This document shows, piece by piece, positions 7,280 through 15,321 of a DNA stretch of 15,321 nucleotides. Position 1 is the stretch's first letter, and each line of letters begins with the position of its first letter. A program made the position numbers and the translations under genes. The notes under the pieces are model-generated. The model was not told the DNA's origin. It did not search any database and worked only from the letters and a program-made list of their open reading frames with translations. Location of the stretch: NCBI GenBank assembly GCA_031552425.1, contig JAVBMM010000135.1, positions 1 through 15,321 on the forward strand, read 5' to 3'. Source of the stretch: JAISFI01 sp031552425 (lineage in GTDB: Bacteria > Bacteroidota > Bacteroidia > Bacteroidales > Azobacteroidaceae).

Positions 7280-7418
7280 AATCCCGTAGGGATTTTCGCT
7301 TGGTAGAAAAAATATTGTTCTAAATATTCCGGCATCCTGTTAAGGATGCATCCCTAACAGGATGCAGATTTTATTTTGGCGATTCTTCTACCGAGCGAAT
7401 CATTCCTGCCGGAATGAT
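7280..7418. repeat. Cluster of four palindromes between convergent genes
   Basis: AATCCC/GGGATT (7280-7294) is followed by a pair of distant arms (7295-7308 with 7386-7399, 14 pairs with one G-U), an 11-bp hairpin inside them (7332-7342 with 7355-7365) whose loop holds the perfect palindrome GGATGCATCC (7344-7353), and an 8-bp hairpin (7399-7406 with 7411-7418). The GCATCC/GGATGC halves alternate, so alternative foldings exist. It lies between the DUF4249 gene and queE, which point at each other. It probably works as a two-way terminator and may be a REP/MITE-like element. Arms were read directly; the identity is inferred. Confidence 0.65.
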
Positions 7419-7466
7419 AACTTGATAATTCTTAAGTTTATAGCTTTTAATTGGATATAAACTCTA

Positions 7467-8051
7467 TTATCTGATTCCGATTAATTTGTGCATTTGTACG
7501 CTTAATGTCCATCCCGGATTTTGTTTGACTTGTTCTGTACAGTAAAAAATGTTATTGTCTGTTTCCGTCTTATTATTTGAAAATACGGGACTTAGAAAGT
7601 ATTTTTTTGCTTTAGGAAGGTGTTCAAACGAAGGAATAATATCTCCTGATTTTATAGGCAAACGAACTTCATCAACATTAGAATTGATATTTTTGATTTT
7701 TTCATAATCTCCTTTTGGGCTGCAAACCACATAATCAAATAAAGGAGAAATCCGCTTTGTTCCGTTGCTTTCTATTGCTTGTTTGTATCCTTTGTTTTTG
7801 AAGAAAATGATTATTTCATCTGTCAGTTGCAGGGTCGGTTCTCCTCCTGTCCAAATGATCCATTGACAGGGAAAATTTCCTATTTGTTGTAGAATTTCTT
7901 CAAGAGACATTGTCTGTCCATTTTCGAAATCCGTATCACAAAAATCACATTTTAAGTTACAACGAGACAATCGAATAAATATGGAAGCTTCTCCTATACG
8001 TCCGCCTTCTCCTTGCAAAGAATAAAAAATCTCATTGACGAGCAGGTTCAT
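7467..8051 (-). CDS. queE: 7-carboxy-7-deazaguanine synthase, radical SAM enzyme
   Basis: A 194-aa cytosolic radical S-adenosylmethionine enzyme converting 6-carboxy-5,6,7,8-tetrahydropterin to 7-carboxy-7-deazaguanine in the queuosine (preQ0/preQ1) pathway. The [4Fe-4S] motif CX3CX2C is at C31, C35 and C38 (CNLKCDFC). Other family marks are SLQGEG (11-16), TGGEP (68-72), ESNGT (94-98) and CSPKG (110-114). It is slightly shorter than many QueE proteins (about 210-220 aa) but has the full set of motifs. Its first 20 bases overlap the 3' end of queD, so the two are translationally coupled and the product of QueD is passed to QueE. Confident by motif and partner. Confidence 0.95.
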   Translation of the reverse strand: MNLLVNEIFYSLQGEGGRIGEASIFIRLSRCNLKCDFCDTDFENGQTMSLEEILQQIGNFPCQWIIWTGGEPTLQLTDEIIIFFKNKGYKQAIESNGTKRISPLFDYVVCSPKGDYEKIKNINSNVDEVRLPIKSGDIIPSFEHLPKAKKYFLSPVFSNNKTETDNNIFYCTEQVKQNPGWTLSVQMHKLIGIR

Positions 8052-8394
8052 AAATGGCTCCTGTTTTCGGTGTTTCGCTTACTTCTACGGCATATAATTG
8101 GGGTAGTTTCTCTTTGAATTTTTCATAAAGATACCGTGCGATATTTTCAGCGGTGGGATGAAAAGGAAACAAATCGTTCAAATGCCTATGGTCTAAGTGA
8201 TTATTTAGATATTCTTTAATTACTTGTAAATCACGGTAATCGACCACAAACCCATATTCATTAAGGTTTTCAGATTGTAGATAGACGGTCACTATATAAT
8301 TGTGCCCATGTAAACGGGCGCAAGGATGATCATCATATAAACAATCAAGCACATGAGATGCGGAAAATTCAAATTTTTTACTGATTCTGAACAT
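8032..8394 (-). CDS. queD: 6-carboxy-5,6,7,8-tetrahydropterin synthase
   Basis: A 120-aa cytosolic T-fold enzyme that converts 7,8-dihydroneopterin triphosphate to 6-carboxytetrahydropterin, the second step of 7-deazaguanine synthesis. Zinc ligands are H14, H29 and H31 (SASH and HGHNY); C25 just before HGH is the expected catalytic Cys; D68/H69 (LDHRHLN) and E107 (EVSE) match the remaining catalytic residues; HPTAENIA (79-86) is the family signature. Length is typical. The ATG at 8394 gives the standard N-terminus. A perfect -7 element ends four bases upstream, so the message may be leaderless. queE follows with a 20-bp overlap. Neither queC nor queF is in view. Confidence 0.95.
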   Translation of the reverse strand: MFRISKKFEFSASHVLDCLYDDHPCARLHGHNYIVTVYLQSENLNEYGFVVDYRDLQVIKEYLNNHLDHRHLNDLFPFHPTAENIARYLYEKFKEKLPQLYAVEVSETPKTGAIYEPARQ

Positions 8395-8398
8395 GATA

Positions 8399-8406
8399 CA
8401 AAAGTA
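8399..8406 (-). promoter_or_regulatory. Candidate queD promoter, almost touching the start codon
   Basis: The minus strand reads TACTTTTG, a perfect TAnnTTTG, with a TTG 22 bases upstream, within the normal -33/-7 spacing of Bacteroidota promoters. Only four bases separate it from the queD ATG, so transcription would begin at or very near the start codon. Confidence 0.5.
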
Positions 8407-8452
8407 ACATTTTTTTGAATGATATCTTCAATCTCGATCAAATTACGCCGGA

Positions 8453-9703
8453 TTATGCATTTTGTTTTTTCCTGACGTTCGGTAAAAAGATGGCGACAAT
8501 TCCTATTAAAGGTAAAAATGAGCAGATATAATAAACATGCTCGATACTCGTAGCATCAGCTAAATTTCCTAATACGGCAGATCCGATACCAGCGATTCCA
8601 AAAGCCAAACCGAAGAATAAACCGGCAATAGTTCCTACTTTGCCAGGCAATAATTCTTGTGCATATACCAAAATAGCCGAAAAGGCTGAAGAAAGAATAA
8701 AACCGATGAAAATACTCATGATACAAGTCCAAAATAAATTAACATGAGGCATCAATAAGGTAAAAGGGGCAACTCCTAGAATAGATATCCAAATAACATA
8801 TTTTCTGCCGATACGGTCACCGACCGGTCCGCCGACAAGAGTTCCAGCAGCAGCAGAGAATAAAAATAAAAATAAATAAAGCTGCGATTGTTGTATCGAA
8901 ACATGAAACTTATGCATCAGGTAAAAAGTATAATAGCTGGTTAAACTGCTTAAATAGATATATTTCGAAAAAATCAGCATCAGCAATATACATAGTACAA
9001 AAGCAGTCTTTTTAGGAGGAAATATAGCTTTTCTTTTATTATTGGCAACATTGCTATCTTTTGGTTTCAACCGGTATAAATTTTGTTTGTACCAACGACT
9101 GATTTTTAGCATAACCAATACCGCAGTTAGGGCTATTAAACAAAACCACATAATTGATATTTGCCCAAAGGGAACAATGATAAGTGCAGCTAGTAGAGGC
9201 CCTAAAGAACCTCCTAAATTACCACCTACCTGAAATAGGGATTGTGCTGTTCCATATTTTCCTCCTGAAGCCATATGCGCCAAACGGGACGCTTCCGGGT
9301 GAAAAATAGAGGAACCGATACCTGTTAATGCAACGGAAAGCAAGACCATTGGAAAATTATGTGCCAATGAAAGAGAAAATATACCGGTCATAGTAAAACA
9401 CATTCCTATTGGAAGAGAATAGGGTTGTGGTTTTTTATCAGTGTACCATCCAATTACAGGTTGTAATAACGAAGATGCAAATTGAAATGTTAAGGTGATT
9501 AATCCTATTTGGGAAAAGCTTAACTGTAGAGAATCTTTTAGTAAGGGATATACAGCAGGAATGAGCGATTGTAAAGAATCGTTCGACAAATGAGAAAAAC
9601 TCAGCGCTAGTAACACTGTGAAAGCAGTTCCACTTACTAGTTCTTTAGAAGCTTTTTTGATATTATTATGTTTATGGTCGGATATTATTTGGGGTGTCTG
9701 CAT
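8453..9703 (-). CDS. fsr: MFS exporter of the fosmidomycin-resistance (Fsr) type
   Basis: A 416-aa inner-membrane proton-driven exporter with about 12 transmembrane segments in two halves joined by a charged loop (about residues 198-228). The N-terminal half closely follows what I recall of E. coli Fsr: SFSHLSNDSLQSLIPAVYPLL, ITLTFQFASSLLQPVIG, SLPIGMCFT, GSSIFHPEASR and QVGGNLGGSLGPLLAA. The second half carries the MFS motif GPVGDRIGRK. In E. coli, Fsr exports fosmidomycin; the natural substrate here is unknown. The ATG at 9703 is preferred over the in-frame TTG at 9727, which overlaps the -7 element. It reads toward queD with a 58-base gap but queD seems to have its own promoter. It is divergent from susC. 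Confidence 0.92.
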   Translation of the reverse strand: MQTPQIISDHKHNNIKKASKELVSGTAFTVLLALSFSHLSNDSLQSLIPAVYPLLKDSLQLSFSQIGLITLTFQFASSLLQPVIGWYTDKKPQPYSLPIGMCFTMTGIFSLSLAHNFPMVLLSVALTGIGSSIFHPEASRLAHMASGGKYGTAQSLFQVGGNLGGSLGPLLAALIIVPFGQISIMWFCLIALTAVLVMLKISRWYKQNLYRLKPKDSNVANNKRKAIFPPKKTAFVLCILLMLIFSKYIYLSSLTSYYTFYLMHKFHVSIQQSQLYLFLFLFSAAAGTLVGGPVGDRIGRKYVIWISILGVAPFTLLMPHVNLFWTCIMSIFIGFILSSAFSAILVYAQELLPGKVGTIAGLFFGLAFGIAGIGSAVLGNLADATSIEHVYYICSFLPLIGIVAIFLPNVRKKQNA

Positions 9704-9724
9704 TTCCTTTATTCTAAAATTTTG

Positions 9725-9732
9725 CAAAGGTA
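9725..9732 (-). promoter_or_regulatory. Candidate fsr -7 promoter element
   Basis: The minus strand reads TACCTTTG, a perfect TAnnTTTG, 21 bases before the fsr ATG, implying a leader of about 15 nt. No good TTG -33 element is visible. It supports the start at 9703. Confidence 0.5.
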
Positions 9733-9842
9733 ATACTTTTCTCTTGAATTAGCCTTCTTTCTTTATAACGAAAGGGAAATCCGGGCCTCTTAAAAAATAA
9801 ATAAATTTTCATGTTTTTTTATTTACTTGATATTCTCTTTAT

Positions 9843-9850
9843 TATTTTTG
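9843..9850 (+). promoter_or_regulatory. Candidate susC -7 promoter element
   Basis: TATTTTTG matches TAnnTTTG in the AT-rich gap between fsr and susC, 73 bases before the susC ATG. The nearest upstream TTG (9827-9829) is only 13 bases away, too close for a standard -33. An AT-rich tract makes chance matches likely, so this is tentative. No FecI/FecR, hybrid two-component or other regulator gene lies alongside. Confidence 0.35.
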
Positions 9851-9923
9851 TCAATTGTATAAAATATTACAGATTGTACTTCTTTTTTTCAGAACTTAAG
9901 ATGTTAAATGTGAAATTTATTTT

Positions 9924-12900
9924 ATGAAAAAAGTAATCTTATTGTTAGTATACTTTGCCGTAAGCATTGGGTTGGCAATCTCACAAACTGTCCAGATCAA
10001 AGGACTTGTAGTGGATGAACCTGGAGATCCTGTAGTTGGTGCCTCTGTTGTGTTAAAAGGAACAACGGTAGGTACGGTGACTGATCATGAAGGGGCTTTC
10101 TCATTAAATGTTCCTGCCGGAAAAAATTCAATAGTGTTTTCCTATTTGGGGATGCGGACTCAAGAACTTCCTGTTAGTCCTAACTTGAAAGTTGTGATGC
10201 AGGAAGACAGCCAAAGTTTAGAGGAAGTGGTAGTAGTTGCTTATGGAACTGCAAAAAAGAGTTCGTTCACAGGATCAGCAGAGATGATTAAGGCCGATAA
10301 AATAGAAAAACGTTCCGTGAGTAATCTTTCTAAGGCAATAGAAGGAGTTGTAACCGGTGTCCAAACTTCCTCTGGAGGAGGACAGCCAGGCTCATCTTCA
10401 GATATGAATATTAGAGGAATTGGTTCCATCAACGCTTCATCTGCTCCTTTGTATGTAGTGGATGGCGCTCCTTATGAAGGAGATTTGAATGCCATTAATC
10501 CAAGTGATATTGAATCCATATCGATATTGAAAGATGCATCTTCCGCCACTTTGTATGGTGCCAGAGGTGCAAACGGTGTAATCATGATTACTACCAAAAA
10601 AGGAACTCCCGGAAAGACAGCGATTAACTTCAAAGCTATTTGGGGAACATCATCTAGAGCTATTCCTAATTATGAAACTGTAAATGAAGCCGAATATATG
10701 GAAATGGCTTGGGAGGCTTTACGTAACCAATATTTGTACAAATCCGGAAATTCTTTGGACCTGGCAAATGCAAAAGCAACAGCAGGATATATGGATAGAT
10801 TGGGAGGAGAAATCTATAATCCTTTCAATATTGCTTCCACCGATTTGATAGATCCTAACACGGGAAAGATTGATCCTTCTGCGAAACTAAAATATCATGA
10901 TGATTGGTTAAAAGAAGCTCAAAATGAAAATCCTTTGCGTCAGGAATATCAATTGAGTATTACCGGAGGAACAGATAAAAATAGCTATTTAATGTCCCTT
11001 GGATATGTAAATGAAACAGGATTACTCAAAAACTCAAATTTTGAACGTTATTCTGGACGTTTGAATTTAGATTCTAAGTTTATAAATTGGCTGTATGGAG
11101 GAATGAATGCTGCTTTTTCAGAAACAAAACAGTGCTCTGTTTATGGAGACGAATCTGCTTATAGTAACGTTTGGTATACAGCATTGAATATGGCTCCGAT
11201 TTATCCGGTATATGTCAGAGATGCTGATGGGGACTACGTCCTTAAAAATGGAGAAAAACAATTTGATTATGGGGAAACACGTCCTTATGCAACTGATTTT
11301 AACACAATCGCAACATTAGTAGATGACAAACAAACCAAAGATGCGGATAACCTGAGTACCCGGTTCTTTTTGGAGATTGGAGACAAGAAAAATGAGCATA
11401 TCTTATTTCTGAAAGATTTTAAATTACAGATTAATTTTAATGCAGATTACAGAAATAGAAATGAAATGTTGTATTGGAATCCTTATAATGGAAATGGAGC
11501 TAATTATCATGGATTGTTAAGTAAAGAGAATAACAGGATGCTTAGTTATACATTCAATCAATTACTCTATTACCAAAAGAAAAAAGAACAACACGATTTT
11601 GAAGTGTTGGCCGGACATGAATTTTTCTCCAGAAAATATTCCAATCTTTCAGGAGAAAGAATGAATTTCCCATTCCCTGATACATATGAGCTAAATTCGG
11701 GAGCTATCATTTCTGATGCAGCATCTGAAACGCAAAGGTATTATGTAGAATCGTACTTGAGCCGTATTAATTACAACTATATGAATAAGTATTATTTATC
11801 CGGAAGTTTCAGAACAGATGGTTCTTCTCGATTTAGCAGGAATTCTCATTGGGGTACATTTTGGTCGTTAGGAGCAGCATGGAGAATCAGTGAAGAAATT
11901 TTTATGAAAAAATTTGACCGGGTGGATAATCTTACTCTAAAATTTGCTTATGGACAGCAAGGTAATGATGCATTGGATACCTATTATGCTTGGCAAGGAA
12001 CATATGATACTTCTTGGGCAAACGCAGACAGTCCGGGAGCAATGTTAAGTTCTCTTGAAAATAAGGATATTTCATGGGAAAAAAATAATAATTTGAATGT
12101 AGGTATTGAAAGCAGGCTATTAAAGAACCGTTTGTGGTTGACTATAGAAATGTACCAACGATATACTAAAGATTTATTATTCCTTCGGACATTTGCTACT
12201 TCTACAGGATTCAATGGTTATAATGATAATATCGGAGATATGAAAAATAATGGTTTTGACCTTACCATAGGAGGACAAATCCTTAAAAAGAAAAATTTAA
12301 CATGGGATATGATGGTGTTGTTTTCCCGCTTTACCAATGAAGTCACTAAATTGAATAATGACAATCAAGAAATTATTTCCGGAAGTAAGATTATCAAAGT
12401 AGGAGAACCTGTAGATTCCTGGTATGTTTCTCAGTCTGCCGGAGTAGACCCGATGACGGGAAAACAACTTTATTGGTATGAAGAAAACGGTGAAAGAATA
12501 ATTACGGATGAATATACTATAGGAGCGGCTAATCGTTTTGTATCCGGAAGCAGAATACCTGATTTTTATGGTTCTATCAGTAGTGAACTCAGATATCGTG
12601 GTTTTGATTTTTCCATATTGACTACCTATTCCGTTGGAGGGAAAGAACTTGATTTAAATTATTATGAGTTGATGGGAATGCGTAATTCCGGAACCAACTG
12701 GCATAAAGACATGGATCGTAGATGGAAACAACCGGGAGATATTACGAATGTACCTCGTTTATTATTAGGAAATGTAGATGCTGTAACAGATCGTTATTTG
12801 ATAGATGCTTCTTATTTTTCAATTAAGAACATTGCATTGGGTTATACATTGTCAAAAACTCTTTTAGGTAAAGTCGGGATAAAATCATTACACGTTTTTG

Positions 12901-13031
12901 CTGTGGGTGATAATCTGGCAACATTTACACATTTGAAAGGGATGGATCCTCAAAACAATTTGACAGGAGGGCAAGATTATACTTATGTTCCGGTTAGGGT
13001 GCTTTCTTTGGGTGTTGACATTAATTTTTAA
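9924..13031 (+). CDS. SusC-family TonB-linked outer membrane importer
   Basis: A 1035-aa outer-membrane TonB-dependent transporter, the channel of a SusCD pair. Order: signal peptide (about 1-20), carboxypeptidase-regulatory-like domain (about 23-95), TonB-box-like LEEVVVVAYG, plug domain (about 115-230) with the SusC hallmarks LYVVDGAPYEG, DIESISILKDASS and YGARGANGVIMITTKKG, then a long beta-barrel ending in VDINF with C-terminal Phe. Length is normal for the family and no STN domain is present, so it does not itself look like an anti-sigma signalling receptor. The susD-like gene starts 40 bases downstream. The substrate (glycan, peptide or other) cannot be told from this protein and no degradative enzyme is in view. 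It shares domain layout, but not close sequence identity, with the remnant at 951. Confidence 0.96.
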   Translation: MKKVILLLVYFAVSIGLAISQTVQIKGLVVDEPGDPVVGASVVLKGTTVGTVTDHEGAFSLNVPAGKNSIVFSYLGMRTQELPVSPNLKVVMQEDSQSLEEVVVVAYGTAKKSSFTGSAEMIKADKIEKRSVSNLSKAIEGVVTGVQTSSGGGQPGSSSDMNIRGIGSINASSAPLYVVDGAPYEGDLNAINPSDIESISILKDASSATLYGARGANGVIMITTKKGTPGKTAINFKAIWGTSSRAIPNYETVNEAEYMEMAWEALRNQYLYKSGNSLDLANAKATAGYMDRLGGEIYNPFNIASTDLIDPNTGKIDPSAKLKYHDDWLKEAQNENPLRQEYQLSITGGTDKNSYLMSLGYVNETGLLKNSNFERYSGRLNLDSKFINWLYGGMNAAFSETKQCSVYGDESAYSNVWYTALNMAPIYPVYVRDADGDYVLKNGEKQFDYGETRPYATDFNTIATLVDDKQTKDADNLSTRFFLEIGDKKNEHILFLKDFKLQINFNADYRNRNEMLYWNPYNGNGANYHGLLSKENNRMLSYTFNQLLYYQKKKEQHDFEVLAGHEFFSRKYSNLSGERMNFPFPDTYELNSGAIISDAASETQRYYVESYLSRINYNYMNKYYLSGSFRTDGSSRFSRNSHWGTFWSLGAAWRISEEIFMKKFDRVDNLTLKFAYGQQGNDALDTYYAWQGTYDTSWANADSPGAMLSSLENKDISWEKNNNLNVGIESRLLKNRLWLTIEMYQRYTKDLLFLRTFATSTGFNGYNDNIGDMKNNGFDLTIGGQILKKKNLTWDMMVLFSRFTNEVTKLNNDNQEIISGSKIIKVGEPVDSWYVSQSAGVDPMTGKQLYWYEENGERIITDEYTIGAANRFVSGSRIPDFYGSISSELRYRGFDFSILTTYSVGGKELDLNYYELMGMRNSGTNWHKDMDRRWKQPGDITNVPRLLLGNVDAVTDRYLIDASYFSIKNIALGYTLSKTLLGKVGIKSLHVFAVGDNLATFTHLKGMDPQNNLTGGQDYTYVPVRVLSLGVDINF

Positions 13032-13071
13032 GATTATACCAATTTTCAAATAACTATTAATTGCAGATAAT

Positions 13072-14652
13072 ATGAAAACAAAAATATATTCAATAGGGGT
13101 TTTATTAATTGTCTTCGCTTTTTCTTCTTGTGAGGATAAACTGGATACTAATCCCACAGGATCTGTGTCGATACAGACAGTATTTGAAGATGTTGAGGGC
13201 GGTTTTGCGGCTATCAATGGAGTATATCGTTCTTTTTACAGACCACAATGGGAACGGGATGGACAAACAGTCGGCTGGTCTTCTGGTTATGCCACTGAGA
13301 ATTTCGGACAATCTTCTGTCAATATCTGTGCAGACATTATGGGAGAAGATTTTGTAGAATATGACCCGGGCAGTGCATGGTTTTGGTATGATTATCTATA
13401 TTGGGTAAGAACCGAATATACCAATACATCAGATAGACCGTATGTTTGGTGGAAGATGTATTATACATGGATCGCTAACGCCAATTATATTATTGCTTAT
13501 ACACCGGGAGCAACAGGAAGTGAAGAAGATAAAAATAATCTTTTAGGGCAAGCTTATGCATTGCGGGCTTTTTCTTACTTTTATTTAGCCCAATTTTATC
13601 AAAGGACATACATTGGGCATGAGGAGGATCCGGGAGTTCCTATTTATACGGAACCTACTACCAAAAACACTACAGGAAAAGGCAGGGGTACTTTAACACT
13701 TACATATAGTCGTATCAATGACGATTTAGACGAAGCTATCAGGTTGTTTCAAATTGGGAGTAAACAACGTCATATTTCAAATATTGACTTATACGTAGCA
13801 TACGGATTAAAAGCCAGGGTAGCTTTGGTGCAAAACAATTGGCCGGATGCGGAAAAATATGCAGCTTTTGCTCTTGAAAAACCAGGATTAAAATTGATGA
13901 CTACAGCTGAAATTGTATCTGGTTTTAATAGTGTTCAAAATAAAGAATGGATGTGGGGTTCTGAAGTTATTTCTAATCAGGCAACTACATGGTTCTCGTT
14001 TTTTGGACACATGGATGCCAGTGCAGGTTACCACGCTTCTAGCGCTCAAAAATGTGTAAGTAAATGGTTGTATGACAGGATTCCTGCTAATGATATCAGA
14101 AAAAATTGGTTCCTAGGGCCAATGTCTCCTGTAACAGAGGATACAGCTCCGGAAGATGTAAGTTATTGTCAACGGAAATTCAGGGACGAATCCACCTCTT
14201 TGGAAGGAGATTTATTATATATGAGAGCTTCTGAAATGTATCTTATATTAGCTGAAGCCCGTTGTCAACAAAACGATTTTCAAGGAACAAGGGAAGCTTT
14301 GGACAATGCAATTGGTTATAAAGTTCCTGATTATGCAGATGTACTGGCTAGCAGAACGGATTCTAAAGAATTAACCCTGAAATCTACAGAATCACAAAAT
14401 GTACAAACCCTGATGGATGAAATTATTCTTCAACGTAGAATTGAACTTTGGGGAGAAGGTTTCAGAATATTTGATATTATGAGGTTGAAAACAGGATTTA
14501 TGCGTACATATCCGGGCTCAAATCATCACTCAGATGCTCAATTTGACATTGATGATCCGGAATCTTGGGAGTGGATCATGTTGATTCCGCAAAAGGAATT
14601 CGATGGTAATCCTAATATGACTTTTGAAAGGGATCAAAATCCAATTCAATGA
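13072..14652 (+). CDS. SusD/RagB-family surface lipoprotein
   Basis: A 526-aa substrate-binding lipoprotein that caps the SusC channel. The lipobox FSSC places the acylated Cys at residue 20, followed by EDKLD, an acidic surface-export-like signal. SusD features: an N-terminal helix (GGFAAINGVYRSFYR), TPR-like helices (NANYIIAYTPG, GQAYALRAFSYFYLAQFYQ), RINDDLDEAIRLF, GLKARVALVQNNW, LLYMRASEMYLILAEA, and the C-terminal RRIELWGEGFRIFDIMRLK typical of the family. Length is normal. The gap of 40 bases after susC and 29 bases before the next lipoprotein gene indicates one operon. The ligand is unknown. Confidence 0.96.
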   Translation: MKTKIYSIGVLLIVFAFSSCEDKLDTNPTGSVSIQTVFEDVEGGFAAINGVYRSFYRPQWERDGQTVGWSSGYATENFGQSSVNICADIMGEDFVEYDPGSAWFWYDYLYWVRTEYTNTSDRPYVWWKMYYTWIANANYIIAYTPGATGSEEDKNNLLGQAYALRAFSYFYLAQFYQRTYIGHEEDPGVPIYTEPTTKNTTGKGRGTLTLTYSRINDDLDEAIRLFQIGSKQRHISNIDLYVAYGLKARVALVQNNWPDAEKYAAFALEKPGLKLMTTAEIVSGFNSVQNKEWMWGSEVISNQATTWFSFFGHMDASAGYHASSAQKCVSKWLYDRIPANDIRKNWFLGPMSPVTEDTAPEDVSYCQRKFRDESTSLEGDLLYMRASEMYLILAEARCQQNDFQGTREALDNAIGYKVPDYADVLASRTDSKELTLKSTESQNVQTLMDEIILQRRIELWGEGFRIFDIMRLKTGFMRTYPGSNHHSDAQFDIDDPESWEWIMLIPQKEFDGNPNMTFERDQNPIQ

Positions 14653-14681
14653 TTATCTCTAATAACTAAAAATTTAAAGTC

Positions 14682-15321
14682 ATGAAGAATAAATTATTAT
14701 ATGCATATTTAGCTTTTTCAATCATCATTTCCGGTTTGTCTTTTTCTTCTTGTAAAGATGAACCGGAAGGAGCATTGTATGATTTTGGAGGAAAAGATTA
14801 TGTATCCTTTCAGAAGGAATCGGAATTATTTGCTATATCTTCTGATACAGAAGAAATCATTGTTGATCTATATCATTTGAATAGTGCAATATCAGGCTCT
14901 CAGGTTACATTATCCGCAGCGTTTGATGATGAAACTACTGCTGATATATTTACAATACCTTCCCAACTGTCATTTACAAACACAAAAGCTCCTGTTAAGA
15001 TTGCTATTAATAGAGATTTAATAGATGTGGCCCAAGTATATAGTTTTACCATTACTGTGACCGGAGGAACAGAAGTATCACCTTTGCCATCAGGAATTGG
15101 CAGTATTACTGTAACGGTAAAGTCACTTCTTACCTATGATGAATTGGGAGAAGGGTTATTTTCTTCGGAGTTTTTTGAAGAAACCTGGCCGGTCGATGTT
15201 TTGTTAGCACGAGAGGCGGAAGTTTACAGATGCAAAGAATTGTATGAGGAAGGCTATGATATAGATTTTATTGTAACCGAAAGTAATGAAGTAATTGTAC
15301 CGGAACAACCTGCATGGGAAC
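14682..15321 (+). CDS. Surface lipoprotein downstream of SusCD, 3' end outside the window
   Basis: The ATG at 14682 opens a frame that stays open for 213 codons to the right edge. A signal peptide ends in the lipobox FSSC (Cys24), followed by KDEPE, again acidic. Residues about 35-145 alternate beta strands (YVSFQKESELFAISS, IVDLYHLNSAISGSQVTLSA, FTIPSQLSFTN, YSFTITVTGG) in a way that suggests a Calx-beta or Ig-like domain. After that comes TYDELGEGLFSSEFFEETW, resembling repeats seen in other lipoproteins of SusCD loci. The position matches SusE/SusF-like accessory binding proteins, but I cannot assign a named family. It is 29 bases after susD, so the same operon. Confidence 0.8.
   Translation, partial: MKNKLLYAYLAFSIIISGLSFSSCKDEPEGALYDFGGKDYVSFQKESELFAISSDTEEIIVDLYHLNSAISGSQVTLSAAFDDETTADIFTIPSQLSFTNTKAPVKIAINRDLIDVAQVYSFTITVTGGTEVSPLPSGIGSITVTVKSLLTYDELGEGLFSSEFFEETWPVDVLLAREAEVYRCKELYEEGYDIDFIVTESNEVIVPEQPAWE

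Noticed and set aside
8395..8452. preQ1 riboswitch upstream of queD
   Set aside because: The 58-base gap has no stem plus A-rich tail arrangement of a preQ1-I aptamer, and the candidate promoter lies too close to the ATG to make a leader.
12888..13217. Minus-strand 109-aa frame across the susC/susD junction
   Set aside because: It is antisense to two confident genes, with no start context or recognisable motif.

Overview
The window looks like a piece of a Bacteroidales (Bacteroidota) chromosome. The base composition is AT-rich. Coding content includes full-length SusC- and SusD-like proteins, a decayed second SusC and a TonB-dependent receptor paired with a DUF4249-type lipoprotein. Lipoproteins carry acidic residues right after the lipobox cysteine, as in Bacteroidota surface lipoproteins. 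Several upstream regions carry a perfect TAnnTTTG, the -7 element of the Bacteroidota primary sigma factor. Family or genus cannot be fixed from this window.

Layout: (1) 3-443, the 3' end of an unrecognised gene cut by the left edge. (2) 444-950, about 500 noncoding bases with two hairpins and an 88-bp imperfect direct repeat (period 115). (3) 951-1675, a SusC remnant that keeps signal peptide, N-terminal beta domain and plug but has a one-base frameshift and no beta-barrel. (4) 1718-2728 (minus), an unusual phosphofructokinase. (5) 2854-3011, a palindrome-rich probable 5' leader, followed on the plus strand by an SDR epimerase/dehydratase, a TonB-dependent receptor and a DUF4249-type lipoprotein (3012-7225), closely spaced and probably one transcript. 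(6) 7280-7418, four palindromes packed between convergent genes. (7) 7467-9703 (minus), an Fsr-like MFS exporter, then queD and queE, which overlap by 20 bp. (8) 9924-15321 (plus), a SusC/SusD pair followed by a third surface lipoprotein cut by the right edge, forming the start of a SusCD-type uptake locus whose substrate-processing genes are not in view.

How the genes work together: SusC/SusD plus the third lipoprotein should form a TonB-powered outer-membrane importer with surface binding proteins. The receptor/DUF4249 pair is probably a second outer-membrane system of unknown ligand. QueD and QueE make successive intermediates of 7-deazaguanine (queuosine) synthesis. No CRISPR array, transposase, rRNA or tRNA gene was seen. 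No clearly new defence or metabolic system is visible. The best leads are the phosphofructokinase active-site substitutions, the structured leader at 2854-3011, the palindrome cluster at 7280-7418, a possibly leaderless queD, and the decayed SusC with the repeats in front of it.
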